In this document: piece by piece, positions 6,884 to 13,667 of the stretch
Layout: every line of letters starts with the position of its first letter
How positions within the stretch are numbered: position 1 is the stretch's first letter
Assembly: GCA_903905685.1 (NCBI GenBank)
Contig: CAIVHI010000348.1
Coordinates: 1 to 13,667 of the forward strand
DNA from: an uncultured Bacteroidota bacterium
GTDB lineage: Bacteria; Bacteroidota; Bacteroidia; Chitinophagales; Chitinophagaceae
Direction: 5' to 3'
DNA length: 13,667 bases
Program-made: the position numbers and the translations under genes
Notes under the pieces: model-generated
The model's database searches: none
Told to the model about the DNA's origin: nothing
The model's input: the letters and a program-made list of their open reading frames with translations, nothing else

Positions 6884-8851
6884 ATGAAATTTTTCAAGAC
6901 CAGTCTATCGGTATGCATCTTGCTGTGTCTATGCAGCATCCCCCATGCTTTCGCATTCCACTACCTGCCTGCAGCCCTTTTCGGTCGCCACCACAACCGC
7001 GTGGGTAAGGCAACTACAGCCGATATTCGGGAAATGAACTACGACATCAAACGCCTCAACTTCCACCTCAATGTCACCGATACGTCTACCTTCATAGTTG
7101 GCGACGTAGTGACCGGCGCGGTTGTAGTAGCCGATTCTATGAACAATTACATCGTAGAGCTCGACTCCACCGTTATCATCGACTCGGCAAAATTTAACGG
7201 GCTCCCCTTTGTAGCCGTCCATTCCGGCAATGTGGTTTATTTCAACCTCACGTCTGCACTGCCCTTGGGGCGTTATTTTACCGCCGAGGTCTTTTACCAT
7301 TGCGTACCCGCAGCATCGGGAGGGTTTTTCAATGCCGTCACCCATGCCGTTTCATCGGTAGGAACCAACATGGTCTACTCTCTCAGCGACCCCTATGCGG
7401 CCAAAAATTGGTGGCCCGCCAAGCAGTGCCTCGACGACAAGATAGACACGGTGGATATGTATGTGAAAGTGCCGCAGGGCCTCACAGATGGCAGCAACGG
7501 CCTGCTGATTGGGCTGGACAGCACTACCTATCCGGGCTTCTGGCAGTATCACTGGCAGACGCACTACCCCATAGATTACTACCTCATATCCATAGCGGTG
7601 TCGAAGTATGCGGCCTTCAGGTCCTACGTCCACTTCCCAGGCACTACCGACTCTATGTTGGTTGAAAACTTCATTATGGATACTGCCACGTTCGACCCGC
7701 TGTATCTCGCCAATTTCGATTCCATTGCCCAAATCCTCACCTTCTACGATTCGCTGTTTGGCCGTTATCCGTTTTGGAAGGAGAAATATGGGGTGTGCTA
7801 CACCAACCTGGGTGGCGGCATGGAGCACCAAACCATGACCACCATTGGCGTGCCCAATACCTACATCATAGCCCACGAAATGTGCCACCAATGGTTTGGC
7901 GACCACGTCACCTATGCCCAATGGGGCGATGTATGGCTTAGCGAGGGTTTTGCAACATTCTCCGAGCAACTGTTCTACGACCACTTTTGGGGAGCAGCGG
8001 CAGCTCTCGCCCACCGCAAATACTACTGGGGTTATGCCGTATCTATGCCGTGCAGTTGCGTGGAGGTATCCGACACTTCGGGCCCGTCTACCATTTTCAA
8101 TTATGCGCAGGTGTATGCCAAAGGCCAGTTTGTAGTCAGCATGCTGCGCTACATTGCCCCCACCGACAGCCTGTTCTTCAAAGTACTCCAAACCTACCAG
8201 CAGCGCTATGGCTTCGGCAATGCCTCCACGCCCAACCTTAAGGCCATTGCAGATTCTATTTACGGCATGAATCTCGACACCTTTTTCAACCAGTGGGTAT
8301 ATGGCAAGGGCTACCCGCAATACAAAATCCGCTGGAACCAAATAGGCTCATCGGTGGTGGTGAAGTTGATTCAAAATGCAACCTGCACGGCATCCACACC
8401 AGTGTTCCACACACCGCTGGAATTGGAACTGCACAGCGCATCGGGTGCCGACACCATCATGAAGATTTACAATGCCGCCGACACCCAAGAATATGTATTC
8501 ACATGGGACCAAGTGATGGATACGGTATTACTGAATCCGAATATCTATGTGCTGAGCAAAACGATGAATATAGTGAAGGATACCACCTTGACCCTCAAAA
8601 CCGGCAAAACGGGGATGAACTTGGGCAACATGCGCGTATTCCCCAATCCGGCATCCGAGCATTGGACCGTCAGCCAACTTCCCCTCAATGCCGCTGTGGC
8701 ACTTACCGACTTGCAGGGTAAAGTTTTGTGGACGACTACCGCTACGGGGGCTAACCTCGATGTGCCTTGCAGGGCTCTTGCGCCGGGCGACTATATGTTG
8801 ATTTTGGGGGAAGGTAAGGATGCGGTGACCATCAAGGTGTCGAAACTCTAA
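6884..8851 (+). CDS. Secreted M1-family metallopeptidase with type IX sorting domain
   Basis: This 655-residue protein is a zinc aminopeptidase-like enzyme of family M1, predicted to be exported. A signal peptide (about 1-24, ending near AFA) is followed by the M1 beta-sandwich domain. The catalytic domain has the exopeptidase motif GGMEH (311-315), where most aminopeptidases have GAMEN, and the zinc site HEMCH (331-335) with the distant ligand Glu354 in WLSEGF. VYAKGQFVVSML, further on, fits the conserved Tyr segment. Residues 583-655, opening MRVFPNPAS and ending in ITIKVSKL-like strands (VTIKVSKL here), form a type A type IX secretion sorting domain, so the enzyme should cross the outer membrane and be released or surface-anchored. 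It lacks the long helical C-terminal domain of cytosolic M1 enzymes. Gly-Met-Glu-His in place of Asn may alter N-terminus recognition. Confidence 0.93.
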   Translation: MKFFKTSLSVCILLCLCSIPHAFAFHYLPAALFGRHHNRVGKATTADIREMNYDIKRLNFHLNVTDTSTFIVGDVVTGAVVVADSMNNYIVELDSTVIIDSAKFNGLPFVAVHSGNVVYFNLTSALPLGRYFTAEVFYHCVPAASGGFFNAVTHAVSSVGTNMVYSLSDPYAAKNWWPAKQCLDDKIDTVDMYVKVPQGLTDGSNGLLIGLDSTTYPGFWQYHWQTHYPIDYYLISIAVSKYAAFRSYVHFPGTTDSMLVENFIMDTATFDPLYLANFDSIAQILTFYDSLFGRYPFWKEKYGVCYTNLGGGMEHQTMTTIGVPNTYIIAHEMCHQWFGDHVTYAQWGDVWLSEGFATFSEQLFYDHFWGAAAALAHRKYYWGYAVSMPCSCVEVSDTSGPSTIFNYAQVYAKGQFVVSMLRYIAPTDSLFFKVLQTYQQRYGFGNASTPNLKAIADSIYGMNLDTFFNQWVYGKGYPQYKIRWNQIGSSVVVKLIQNATCTASTPVFHTPLELELHSASGADTIMKIYNAADTQEYVFTWDQVMDTVLLNPNIYVLSKTMNIVKDTTLTLKTGKTGMNLGNMRVFPNPASEHWTVSQLPLNAAVALTDLQGKVLWTTTATGANLDVPCRALAPGDYMLILGEGKDAVTIKVSKL

Positions 8852-8854
8852 TGG

Positions 8855-9865
8855 CTAAAGCACCACGGCACCTGCATACATCTGCTCTATAATGCGCACC
8901 ACTGCACGGCCTTCCTCTGCACTCGTCATGACCGCGTGGTCGTGATGCAGCACGTCCACGACGTTTTGGATGACTTTGTCGTGGTTGCTCATGGAGCCTT
9001 GGTACAGGCCGTAGTCGTTGGCCTTGGCCGTGATGTTGATTTCGGGCAGTAGCACGCCATCCAGTTTCGAATACTCGATGGTGTTGAGGTACTGGCCGCC
9101 GATTTTCACGGTGCCCCGTTCACCAAAAACCGTGATGGATCCCTCCATATTGTTGCGGAACGCGCAGGTGGTGAAGTTGAAACTCACAATGGCGCCGTTG
9201 TGGGCCCGCATCGTGAAGCTGCCGGTATCTTCCAGTTCGGTATTGTGGCGGTGGGCATAGTTGGCCACCACTCCGGTACACTGCTCAATGGGTCCGTTAA
9301 GGTAGTAGAGGATGTCTACAAAGTGGCTGAATTGGGTGAACAGGCACCCGCCATCCTTGGCCTTGGTGCCGCGCCACGGGCTTCCTGCATAGTAGGCGTC
9401 ACCCCGGTTCCAAAAGCAGTTCACCTGTAGTAGGTAGATGTCGCCAAGCGAGTGGGCGGTCACCAGCTCCTTCACCGCCTGTACCGGTGGGTTGTAACGG
9501 TTTTGCTTCACTGCGAATATCTTACCGCCTGTGCGCAACGATGCCGCAATCATGCGGTCGCACTCCGCCACACTCATGGCCATGGGTTTTTCCACCACCG
9601 TATGCATGCCGGCTTCGAGGCCGGCAATGGTGTGGGCTTCGTGCCACCCGTTGGGGGTGCACACGCAAAGCACATCGGCAGGCACGGCTGCCGTCAAAGA
9701 GGCCAAATCGGTAAAAAACGGAGTGCCCGGCGGCAGGGCATTGGCAACCGCAGGGTCGGTATCGCATACGGCCACCAGCCTTGTAGCCGGATTATGGGCA
9801 ATGTGTTCGGCATGGCGCCGGCCTATATTTCCAAAACCTATGATGGCAAAACGTATGGTGTCCAA
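8855..9865 (-). CDS. Gfo/Idh/MocA-family oxidoreductase, possibly a nucleotide-sugar dehydrogenase
   Basis: This 336-residue NAD(P)-dependent dehydrogenase has a Rossmann motif GFGNIG (10-15), CTPNGWH (69-75) and the family hallmark EKPMAMS (92-98), with the catalytic Lys93. The C-terminal substrate domain contains GGCLFTQFSHFVDIL (172-186), including His181 and Asp184. The overall wording resembles the WlbA/WbpB type, which oxidises UDP-sugars for surface polysaccharides, but the substrate is not certain. The only start that keeps the whole Rossmann strand is a TTG at 9865. Upstream in frame are four codons and then a stop, with no ATG or GTG, and the next Met is far downstream. The gene is tail to tail with the M1 peptidase, with only 3 bases between stops. 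A TAnnTTTG promoter element lies 44 bases upstream. Confidence 0.9.
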   Translation of the reverse strand: MDTIRFAIIGFGNIGRRHAEHIAHNPATRLVAVCDTDPAVANALPPGTPFFTDLASLTAAVPADVLCVCTPNGWHEAHTIAGLEAGMHTVVEKPMAMSVAECDRMIAASLRTGGKIFAVKQNRYNPPVQAVKELVTAHSLGDIYLLQVNCFWNRGDAYYAGSPWRGTKAKDGGCLFTQFSHFVDILYYLNGPIEQCTGVVANYAHRHNTELEDTGSFTMRAHNGAIVSFNFTTCAFRNNMEGSITVFGERGTVKIGGQYLNTIEYSKLDGVLLPEINITAKANDYGLYQGSMSNHDKVIQNVVDVLHHDHAVMTSAEEGRAVVRIIEQMYAGAVVL

Positions 9866-9909
9866 AAAAACTGAAGTTTACCCGTACACAAGGAACGGGA
9901 ATTGAGGTG

Positions 9910-9917
9910 CAAAGGTA
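9910..9917 (-). promoter_or_regulatory. Probable -7 promoter element of the oxidoreductase gene
   Basis: On the minus strand this reads TACCTTTG, a perfect TAnnTTTG and the commonest form seen in Bacteroidota. It lies 44 bases before the TTG start, giving a leader of about 38 bases. No TTG stands at the usual -33 spacing. Confidence 0.5.
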
Positions 9918-10025
9918 TTTTTTTGCCGAATAAATTATCGAGTGGGCATACGCCAAACGGTTTCACCATAAAATCCACTTAACGATGATACCTGCCGTTG
10001 GGACCGGTGTCGCACTTCCCCCAAT

Positions 10026-10062
10026 AAAAAAATCCTCCCGGGTTGCGCCTCCCGGAAGGATT
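10026..10062 (-). terminator. Intrinsic terminator behind the phospholipase D-fold gene
   Basis: Read on the minus strand, AATCCTTCCGGG and CCCGGGAGGATT form a 12-bp stem with one G-U pair around an 8-base loop (10043-10050). It runs directly into TTTTTTTATT. The arms are at 10031-10042 and 10051-10062. This is a strong textbook terminator 85 bases after the phospholipase D-fold stop, and it insulates the oxidoreductase promoter downstream. Confidence 0.88.
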
Positions 10063-10063
10063 C

Positions 10064-10091
10064 CATTATATTCGGCATGCCGTATATAATG
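10064..10091. repeat. 28-bp near-perfect palindrome next to the terminator
   Basis: The sequence CATTATATTCGGCATGCCGTATATAATG is summarised by arms CATTATAT and ATATAATG around TCGGCATGCCGT. Thirteen of 14 symmetric base pairs match; only T10072/T10083 fails. The dyad has no spacer, so as RNA it would form a short-looped hairpin, and as DNA it could be a dimer-binding site. It sits between the phospholipase D-fold stop and its terminator, one base from the terminator stem. Confidence 0.7.
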
Positions 10092-10146
10092 CTCTTTGTG
10101 CAAAGTTGCCCCTGTGGTGCCGGTGGTTTAGTGCCGGCCCCAGGTA

Positions 10147-11568
10147 CTACTCCTTTACCAATTTGGTCACGGCACCGTTGTTCACCCTCACGAGGTAAAT
10201 GCCTGCAGCAATGCCCGATAAGTCTATCTGTGTGGTTGTAGACCCCAAGTGGGAAGCCACATAAACCCTTTGCCCAAGAAGGTTGCTCACGGCCACATCG
10301 TTGATCACCTCCGAAGCCTCTACGGTAAGCAGCCCTGTTGTGGGATTGGGGTATACGCTGCATGCTGTAGGTACGCTTGCGGTTTCCTGCAATCCTGTAG
10401 TCATACTGCCACCGCAAATGCCGTTGGGAGCTACAAACGAGCCTCCGCCGATTGCGGTATAGTCGGCAATAATGGATTGGTAATAGATATTGGCCAAGGT
10501 GTCGTTGTGGATGATGAGGATGTTTTCATCATTGTAATTGGTGCCCGAGCTCGTCCAGTTCTCCGAACCCATCTCCACGATGGGGTCCGAGCAAGTGTCC
10601 GACGGGTCGACGACCATCATTTTATTGTGGTAGATGTAAGACCCGGAATACACCACATAGTGGCCGGGCAACCCTGCGGTCAATATGCCGTTCACTGCCG
10701 ATGACGTAGTAGGGGTATATTGGTCTACAACCGCCAAAGTGTATACGCCTGCGGTCTTACGTCCCACAATGTTGTAGGCGTCGCCCGTGCGGGTCATGTC
10801 ATAAACGCCCACGTAAAGGTCTTTATTGGCGCTGTTTATGGTGCTTGCAATGTGCGAATCGGGATTGTCGGTAGGGCTGAAGTAGAGCTCCACGGTATGG
10901 CCGGCTATGGTGAAGGTGTGCATGCCGATGTCTGTCTTCGCGGTGCCGAATTTGGCAGCAGTGGCATTGGGCACGGCAGTCGTACTACCCCACATCATAT
11001 TGAATTCTGCAGTATAGGCTTTTGCAAGTGCCGAATCCTGAATGAAAATGATATTGTTGTAATCGTGGTAGAACATGGTGCTGCTCCAATCTTCAGAACC
11101 CGTGCAAAGGATGGGGTCGTTGGCATTGGAGGAGTTGGCATCGATAATGATGAACTTATTGTGCATGATGCCGCTCGAGGTGCTCGGATTTCCTAAAGTA
11201 TGGATGCCGGGATTCAGGAGGGCGAGCCCGCCATTGGATGCCGCACCATCATGTATCCAGCGCACGGTGAGCCCGTGGGCATAGGCCGTATCTACCGCCG
11301 CCGCAATGTTGGCATAGGCACCCGAATAGGTGTCTTGGTTGTAGTCGTACTGGGCAATGTCGATGGAGTACTTAGCCCTCTTGATGTAGGCCACTATCGT
11401 GTCGGCCATCGAGCCCGAGGGCAGGTAAACGGCATTCACACCCGTTGATAGGGAATTGTTTACCGGATTGGTAAAGTAGGCTTTGATTTTGGCCTGTCCG
11501 CTCACCATATTGGTCATCATCACGGAAATCACCAACACATTGGCGATAAAACAAACTGTTTTCTTCAT
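10147..11568 (-). CDS. Secreted phospholipase D-fold protein with two HKD motifs and type IX sorting domain
   Basis: This 473-residue protein has a signal peptide (about 1-24, cleavage near VSG/Q) and two phospholipase D-like repeats. HKD motif 1 is MHNKFIIID (His136, Lys138, Asp143), followed by GSEDWS (158-163). HKD motif 2 is YHNKMMVVD (His314, Lys316, Asp321), followed by GSENWT (334-339). Both catalytic motifs are complete, so an active phosphodiesterase, either nuclease or phospholipase, is expected. Spacing and the GSE(D/N)W element suit the bacterial nuclease-like PLD group better than large plant-type PLDs. Residues from about 399 to 473, with CSVYPNPTTG and a GIYLVRV segment, form a type A type IX sorting domain, so it should be exported to the surface or medium. 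The ATG at 11568 has an unusually good GGAG six bases upstream. The gene is flanked by its own terminator. Confidence 0.9.
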   Translation of the reverse strand: MKKTVCFIANVLVISVMMTNMVSGQAKIKAYFTNPVNNSLSTGVNAVYLPSGSMADTIVAYIKRAKYSIDIAQYDYNQDTYSGAYANIAAAVDTAYAHGLTVRWIHDGAASNGGLALLNPGIHTLGNPSTSSGIMHNKFIIIDANSSNANDPILCTGSEDWSSTMFYHDYNNIIFIQDSALAKAYTAEFNMMWGSTTAVPNATAAKFGTAKTDIGMHTFTIAGHTVELYFSPTDNPDSHIASTINSANKDLYVGVYDMTRTGDAYNIVGRKTAGVYTLAVVDQYTPTTSSAVNGILTAGLPGHYVVYSGSYIYHNKMMVVDPSDTCSDPIVEMGSENWTSSGTNYNDENILIIHNDTLANIYYQSIIADYTAIGGGSFVAPNGICGGSMTTGLQETASVPTACSVYPNPTTGLLTVEASEVINDVAVSNLLGQRVYVASHLGSTTTQIDLSGIAAGIYLVRVNNGAVTKLVKE

Positions 11569-11595
11569 TATCAGCTCCCTTTTATTGGGGGCTGG

Positions 11596-11603
11596 CGAAG
11601 GTA
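11596..11603 (-). promoter_or_regulatory. Possible weak -7 element of the phospholipase D-fold gene
   Basis: The minus strand reads TACCTTCG, one base from TAnnTTTG, 27 bases before the ATG at 11568. Two TTG triplets lie further upstream but at a spacing longer than usual. It may equally be absent, with transcription reading through from the methyltransferase gene. Confidence 0.25.
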
Positions 11604-11713
11604 TTTGGGCGATGTTGCCGGAGTATTACCACAACAAGAATTAATTGTTATTTCTACTTGAATTGACGAAACATTTACTTTAACTGCCACATTAAGGATA
11701 TTGATGGAAATTG

Positions 11714-12550
11714 TCAAGGCGCGGGTTTCACAAATTCCAGAAAGGCCATGGGCACGGTCAATACCAATGCTCCGTGTTGGGCGGCCAAGCTGTTCAAATT
11801 GGCTTCCAATATGTCGAAAAATTCCGAATCGACGGCTTCCCCTACGATTTGCGCCCAGCCTGCAAACCACCCCATTTGGATAAAGTGGTGACCCATAAAT
11901 GAGGTGCCGTCGGTAAACTTCATCTCGAATTGGCCGGTCTCAGCCTTGCTCGGTAAGAAACCGGCAGACGCGAAAATGGAGTTGATACTCGATACAGACC
12001 CCCTTTTTTCTTGATGCCCATTCAGTGAAGCCAGCGAATGCTGTCGGCCGGTCTCCGCCAGCGTCTCCCCGAAAACACGATAGAACTCCGCCCAGTGGCC
12101 ATTCAGGTTGGTGGCTATGGAAACGGACCCTCCGTGCTTCAACACCCGGAAGCATTCGCCCAATACTTGCTCCAAATTATCGAAATTGTTGAGCCCTAGA
12201 TTGGAAACGATAAGGTCTACGGTGGAGTCACCCAAGGGGATGGCGTCAGCCGAACTTTCCAAAACCTTTAGATTGTAGAGCCCATATTGGTCGGCCTTTT
12301 TTCGGCTGCGTTGATTGGCAGACGCCCAAGTGTCGAGACTATAATAAGTACCTGTCGGGCCGAACCGTTGCGCGATTTCCAAAATCGGGAAGCCGGTACC
12401 GGAGCCTAAATCCAATACGGTCAATCCTTTCCCGCACTTCAAGTGTTGGAGCATCAACAACCCGAATGGGGCACTCCACAAGGGGAGTTCATCGAAGCAG
12501 TCTGCAAATTCGGCGGTATCCACGAAGGTGGCAAGAATACGGTTAGCCAT
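11714..12550 (-). CDS. Class I SAM-dependent methyltransferase
   Basis: This 278-residue protein has a Rossmann-type methyltransferase domain. Motif I is VLDLGSGTG (45-53), followed by the acidic strand end YYSLD (69-73) that holds the SAM ribose. ADAIPLGD (101-108) and DLIVSNLGLNNF (112-123) are motifs III and IV, and FRVLKHGGSVSIAT is the next strand. This is the UbiE/Methyltransf_11 type, acting on a small molecule or lipid rather than on nucleic acid, but the substrate cannot be identified. The C-terminal 110 residues are unusual for a bare methyltransferase and may select the substrate. There is no signal peptide, so it is cytoplasmic. It follows the lipoprotein gene by 51 bases in the same direction and may be co-transcribed with it. 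No TAnnTTTG element was found in that gap. Confidence 0.85.
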   Translation of the reverse strand: MANRILATFVDTAEFADCFDELPLWSAPFGLLMLQHLKCGKGLTVLDLGSGTGFPILEIAQRFGPTGTYYSLDTWASANQRSRKKADQYGLYNLKVLESSADAIPLGDSTVDLIVSNLGLNNFDNLEQVLGECFRVLKHGGSVSIATNLNGHWAEFYRVFGETLAETGRQHSLASLNGHQEKRGSVSSINSIFASAGFLPSKAETGQFEMKFTDGTSFMGHHFIQMGWFAGWAQIVGEAVDSEFFDILEANLNSLAAQHGALVLTVPMAFLEFVKPAP

Positions 12551-12601
12551 AGGGAATTCAAGAGTTTCAGGCCATCCAAACTTCGGGCTTACACCACGCC
12601 C

Positions 12602-13363
12602 TTAGTGCGTCTCGTAGGCTATATTGTAAGTGTAGTTGTAGACATTGCCCACCGAATCGGTAACCACAGCATTGGTCTGGGTTATTTTGCTGTAAGCGTC
12701 TATGTTGTAAGTGATTTCGGTGGTATAGCCCGAGCTGGTGATTTCGCGCAGCAGGTGGGCATATTGGTATACATCCTGCCCGTAGTTGAGGAACGAATGC
12801 AGTTGGAAGTACTCGCCAGGCCTGTTGTTCAGGGTTTTGTAGTACACGAAAGTCTCAGAACTGTCGAAACTTATGGCCGACGAAGACTTGTAATAGTCGC
12901 CCTCGTGGAAGGTATAGACCGTAGATGCGCCGGCACTGTTGGTGAATTGCGAGAGCGTAGGCCCGTAATATTGAAACGTGTTCTGTTGCGTAGGCGTCCA
13001 TTCGCGTGCCACTTGCCCGTTTGCATTCAGGAGCAGGGAGTCTGTTCGGAGGAGGAAGGTGTCGTTGAGTTGGTAATAGGTTTTGTAAACCTTGCTTCCT
13101 GCGGCATAATTGTAGTACACCACCATATTGGGAATTGACGTATCGTTGGAGGAGTAAACCATCGAAGACAAGCGGTTTACGGAGTCGTAGGCGAAGGTGT
13201 AGAGTTTGTTGTAAACCCTTCCGGCATTGGTTTGCTGCACCAGTTCCACACTGTGCATGCGGTAGTTGGACGGAGTGGGATTGGCTGTGTGGTTCTTTGC
13301 ACACGATACCATCAGCACAGCCGCCGCAAGAGCCGCAGCTGCCGAGGACACAAGATTTTTCAT
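12602..13363 (-). CDS. Lipoprotein of unknown function, YD-repeat-like beta-rich
   Basis: From the ATG at 13363 this is a 253-residue protein with a lipoprotein signal: a short basic start, a hydrophobic Ala-rich helix and the lipobox MVSC with Cys21. The mature part starts AKNHTANPT and consists of short Tyr-rich beta-type stretches such as LYTFAYDSVNRLSSMVY and ITYNIDAYSKI. These recall single YD-type or DUF4595-like strands of Bacteroidota lipoproteins. No catalytic motif is visible, and I do not know its job. Open reading continues upstream to 13462, but a TATTTTTG promoter element at 13390-13397 would start transcription near 13383, so the ATGs at 13363 (used here) and 13381 are the candidates. 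The first gives the more usual lipoprotein signal. Presumably anchored in the outer membrane. Confidence 0.75.
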   Translation of the reverse strand: MKNLVSSAAAALAAAVLMVSCAKNHTANPTPSNYRMHSVELVQQTNAGRVYNKLYTFAYDSVNRLSSMVYSSNDTSIPNMVVYYNYAAGSKVYKTYYQLNDTFLLRTDSLLLNANGQVAREWTPTQQNTFQYYGPTLSQFTNSAGASTVYTFHEGDYYKSSSAISFDSSETFVYYKTLNNRPGEYFQLHSFLNYGQDVYQYAHLLREITSSGYTTEITYNIDAYSKITQTNAVVTDSVGNVYNYTYNIAYETH

Positions 13364-13389
13364 ACGGGCACTTTTTTCCATAACCAGCC

Positions 13390-13397
13390 CAAAAATA
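13390..13397 (-). promoter_or_regulatory. Probable -7 promoter element of the lipoprotein gene
   Basis: On the minus strand this reads TATTTTTG, a full match to TAnnTTTG, with transcription expected to start near 13383. That leaves a leader of about 20 bases before the ATG at 13363 and makes the longer upstream starts unlikely. A TTG lies upstream, but only 12 bases away, too close to be a normal -33 element. Confidence 0.45.
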
Positions 13398-13511
13398 GTA
13401 AAATTGATACAATATTCCACGGATGCTCGTAAAGAGAAGCTGAATGTAGGGGCAATTGACATCGTGTGGGCTGACGACGTTCGGGGGGAATCTCGAAATG
13501 GATGATGTTAA

Positions 13512-13646
13512 GCATACATTGCGCTGTGGATAACCATTTTTGATGTCATTGGCAAGGAAATTCCATTGGTTGCCGAGGATCAGGAAACTTGGAAGAGTAC
13601 GGACAGCAGCGAAGGCGTACTGGCATTTAACGACCATTTGCGTTGA
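13512..13646 (+). other. Short orphan open frame, possibly the remnant tail of a gene
   Basis: After a TAA at 13509-13511 the frame is open for 44 codons to TGA at 13644-13646. It includes ITIFDVIGKEIPLVAEDQ and ends AFNDHLR. The residue mix (acidic, amphipathic, no rare runs) looks more like real protein than chance reading, but there is no in-frame ATG, GTG or TTG near its start. I do not recognise the family. It may be the C-terminal remnant of a degraded gene running toward the window's right edge, or chance. The remaining bases of this end, 13398-13511 and 13647-13667, show nothing else recognisable. Confidence 0.25.
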
Positions 13647-13667
13647 CAATTCACCGCCTGCATTGAG

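Noticed and set aside
7352..8341. Open frame of 329 codons on the minus strand
   Set aside because: It is antisense to the M1 peptidase, covering the zinc site, and has no domain of its own.
10064..10091. Palindrome as a recombination (att) site
   Set aside because: No integrase, no direct repeat partner and no tRNA gene is nearby, so there is nothing to support site-specific integration.
13364..13462. N-terminal extension of the lipoprotein to 13462
   Set aside because: It would put 33 residues before the lipoprotein signal and place the start upstream of the probable promoter element.
12855..13649. Open frame of 264 codons on the minus strand
   Set aside because: It overlaps the lipoprotein gene in another frame. 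The lipoprotein frame has a signal peptide and lipobox, and this one has only low-complexity, Cys-rich sequence.
1..13667. CRISPR array or tandem repeats
   Set aside because: No regularly spaced direct repeats were seen anywhere in the window on reading both strands.

Overview
The window looks like chromosomal DNA of a Bacteroidota bacterium, probably of the Chitinophagaceae/Sphingobacteriia kind. Two secreted proteins end in type IX secretion (Por) C-terminal sorting domains. A lipoprotein and an mlaE-mlaF-mlaD cluster are laid out as in Bacteroidota. Several starts are preceded by the phylum's -7 promoter element TAnnTTTG rather than a sigma70 -10 box, and Shine-Dalgarno sequences are mostly absent. 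No rRNA, tRNA, CRISPR array, transposase or integrase gene was seen.

Layout, left to right. (1) 157-1568 (+): an SMC/OLD-like AAA ATPase, joined by an ATGA overlap to a short DUF4276-like frame that stops after 73 codons. This looks like a defence-type ATPase/TOPRIM pair whose second gene is truncated. (2) 1629-4178 (-): mlaE, mlaF and mlaD, a complete inner-membrane lipid transport module (permease, ATPase, MCE substrate-binding protein) in a tightly packed operon. (3) About 4200-5450: an AT-rich patch with a HAD-fold phosphatase-like gene, its terminator, and a decayed fragment of a ParB/sulfiredoxin-like domain of the sort found at the tips of polymorphic toxins. It is probably foreign DNA. 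(4) 5512-6783 (+): waaA/kdtA, the Kdo transferase of lipid A-core synthesis. (5) 6884-8851 (+): a secreted M1-family metallopeptidase with a type IX sorting domain. (6) 8855-9865 (-): a Gfo/Idh/MocA-type sugar dehydrogenase, tail to tail with the peptidase. (7) 10147-11568 (-): a secreted phospholipase D-fold protein with two HKD motifs and a type IX sorting domain, followed by a strong terminator and a 28-bp palindrome. (8) 11714-12550 (-): a class I SAM methyltransferase. (9) 12602-13363 (-): a lipoprotein of unknown function. The last 300 bases hold only a short orphan open frame.

The common theme is the cell envelope: lipid transport (mla), LPS core synthesis (waaA), possibly surface sugar modification (the dehydrogenase), and exported enzymes and a lipoprotein. 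Two accessory islands interrupt it, at 157-1568 and about 4380-5320. Each contains an intact gene next to a broken partner. These are the best places to look for something undescribed, but what remains looks like relics of toxin or defence modules rather than a complete new system.
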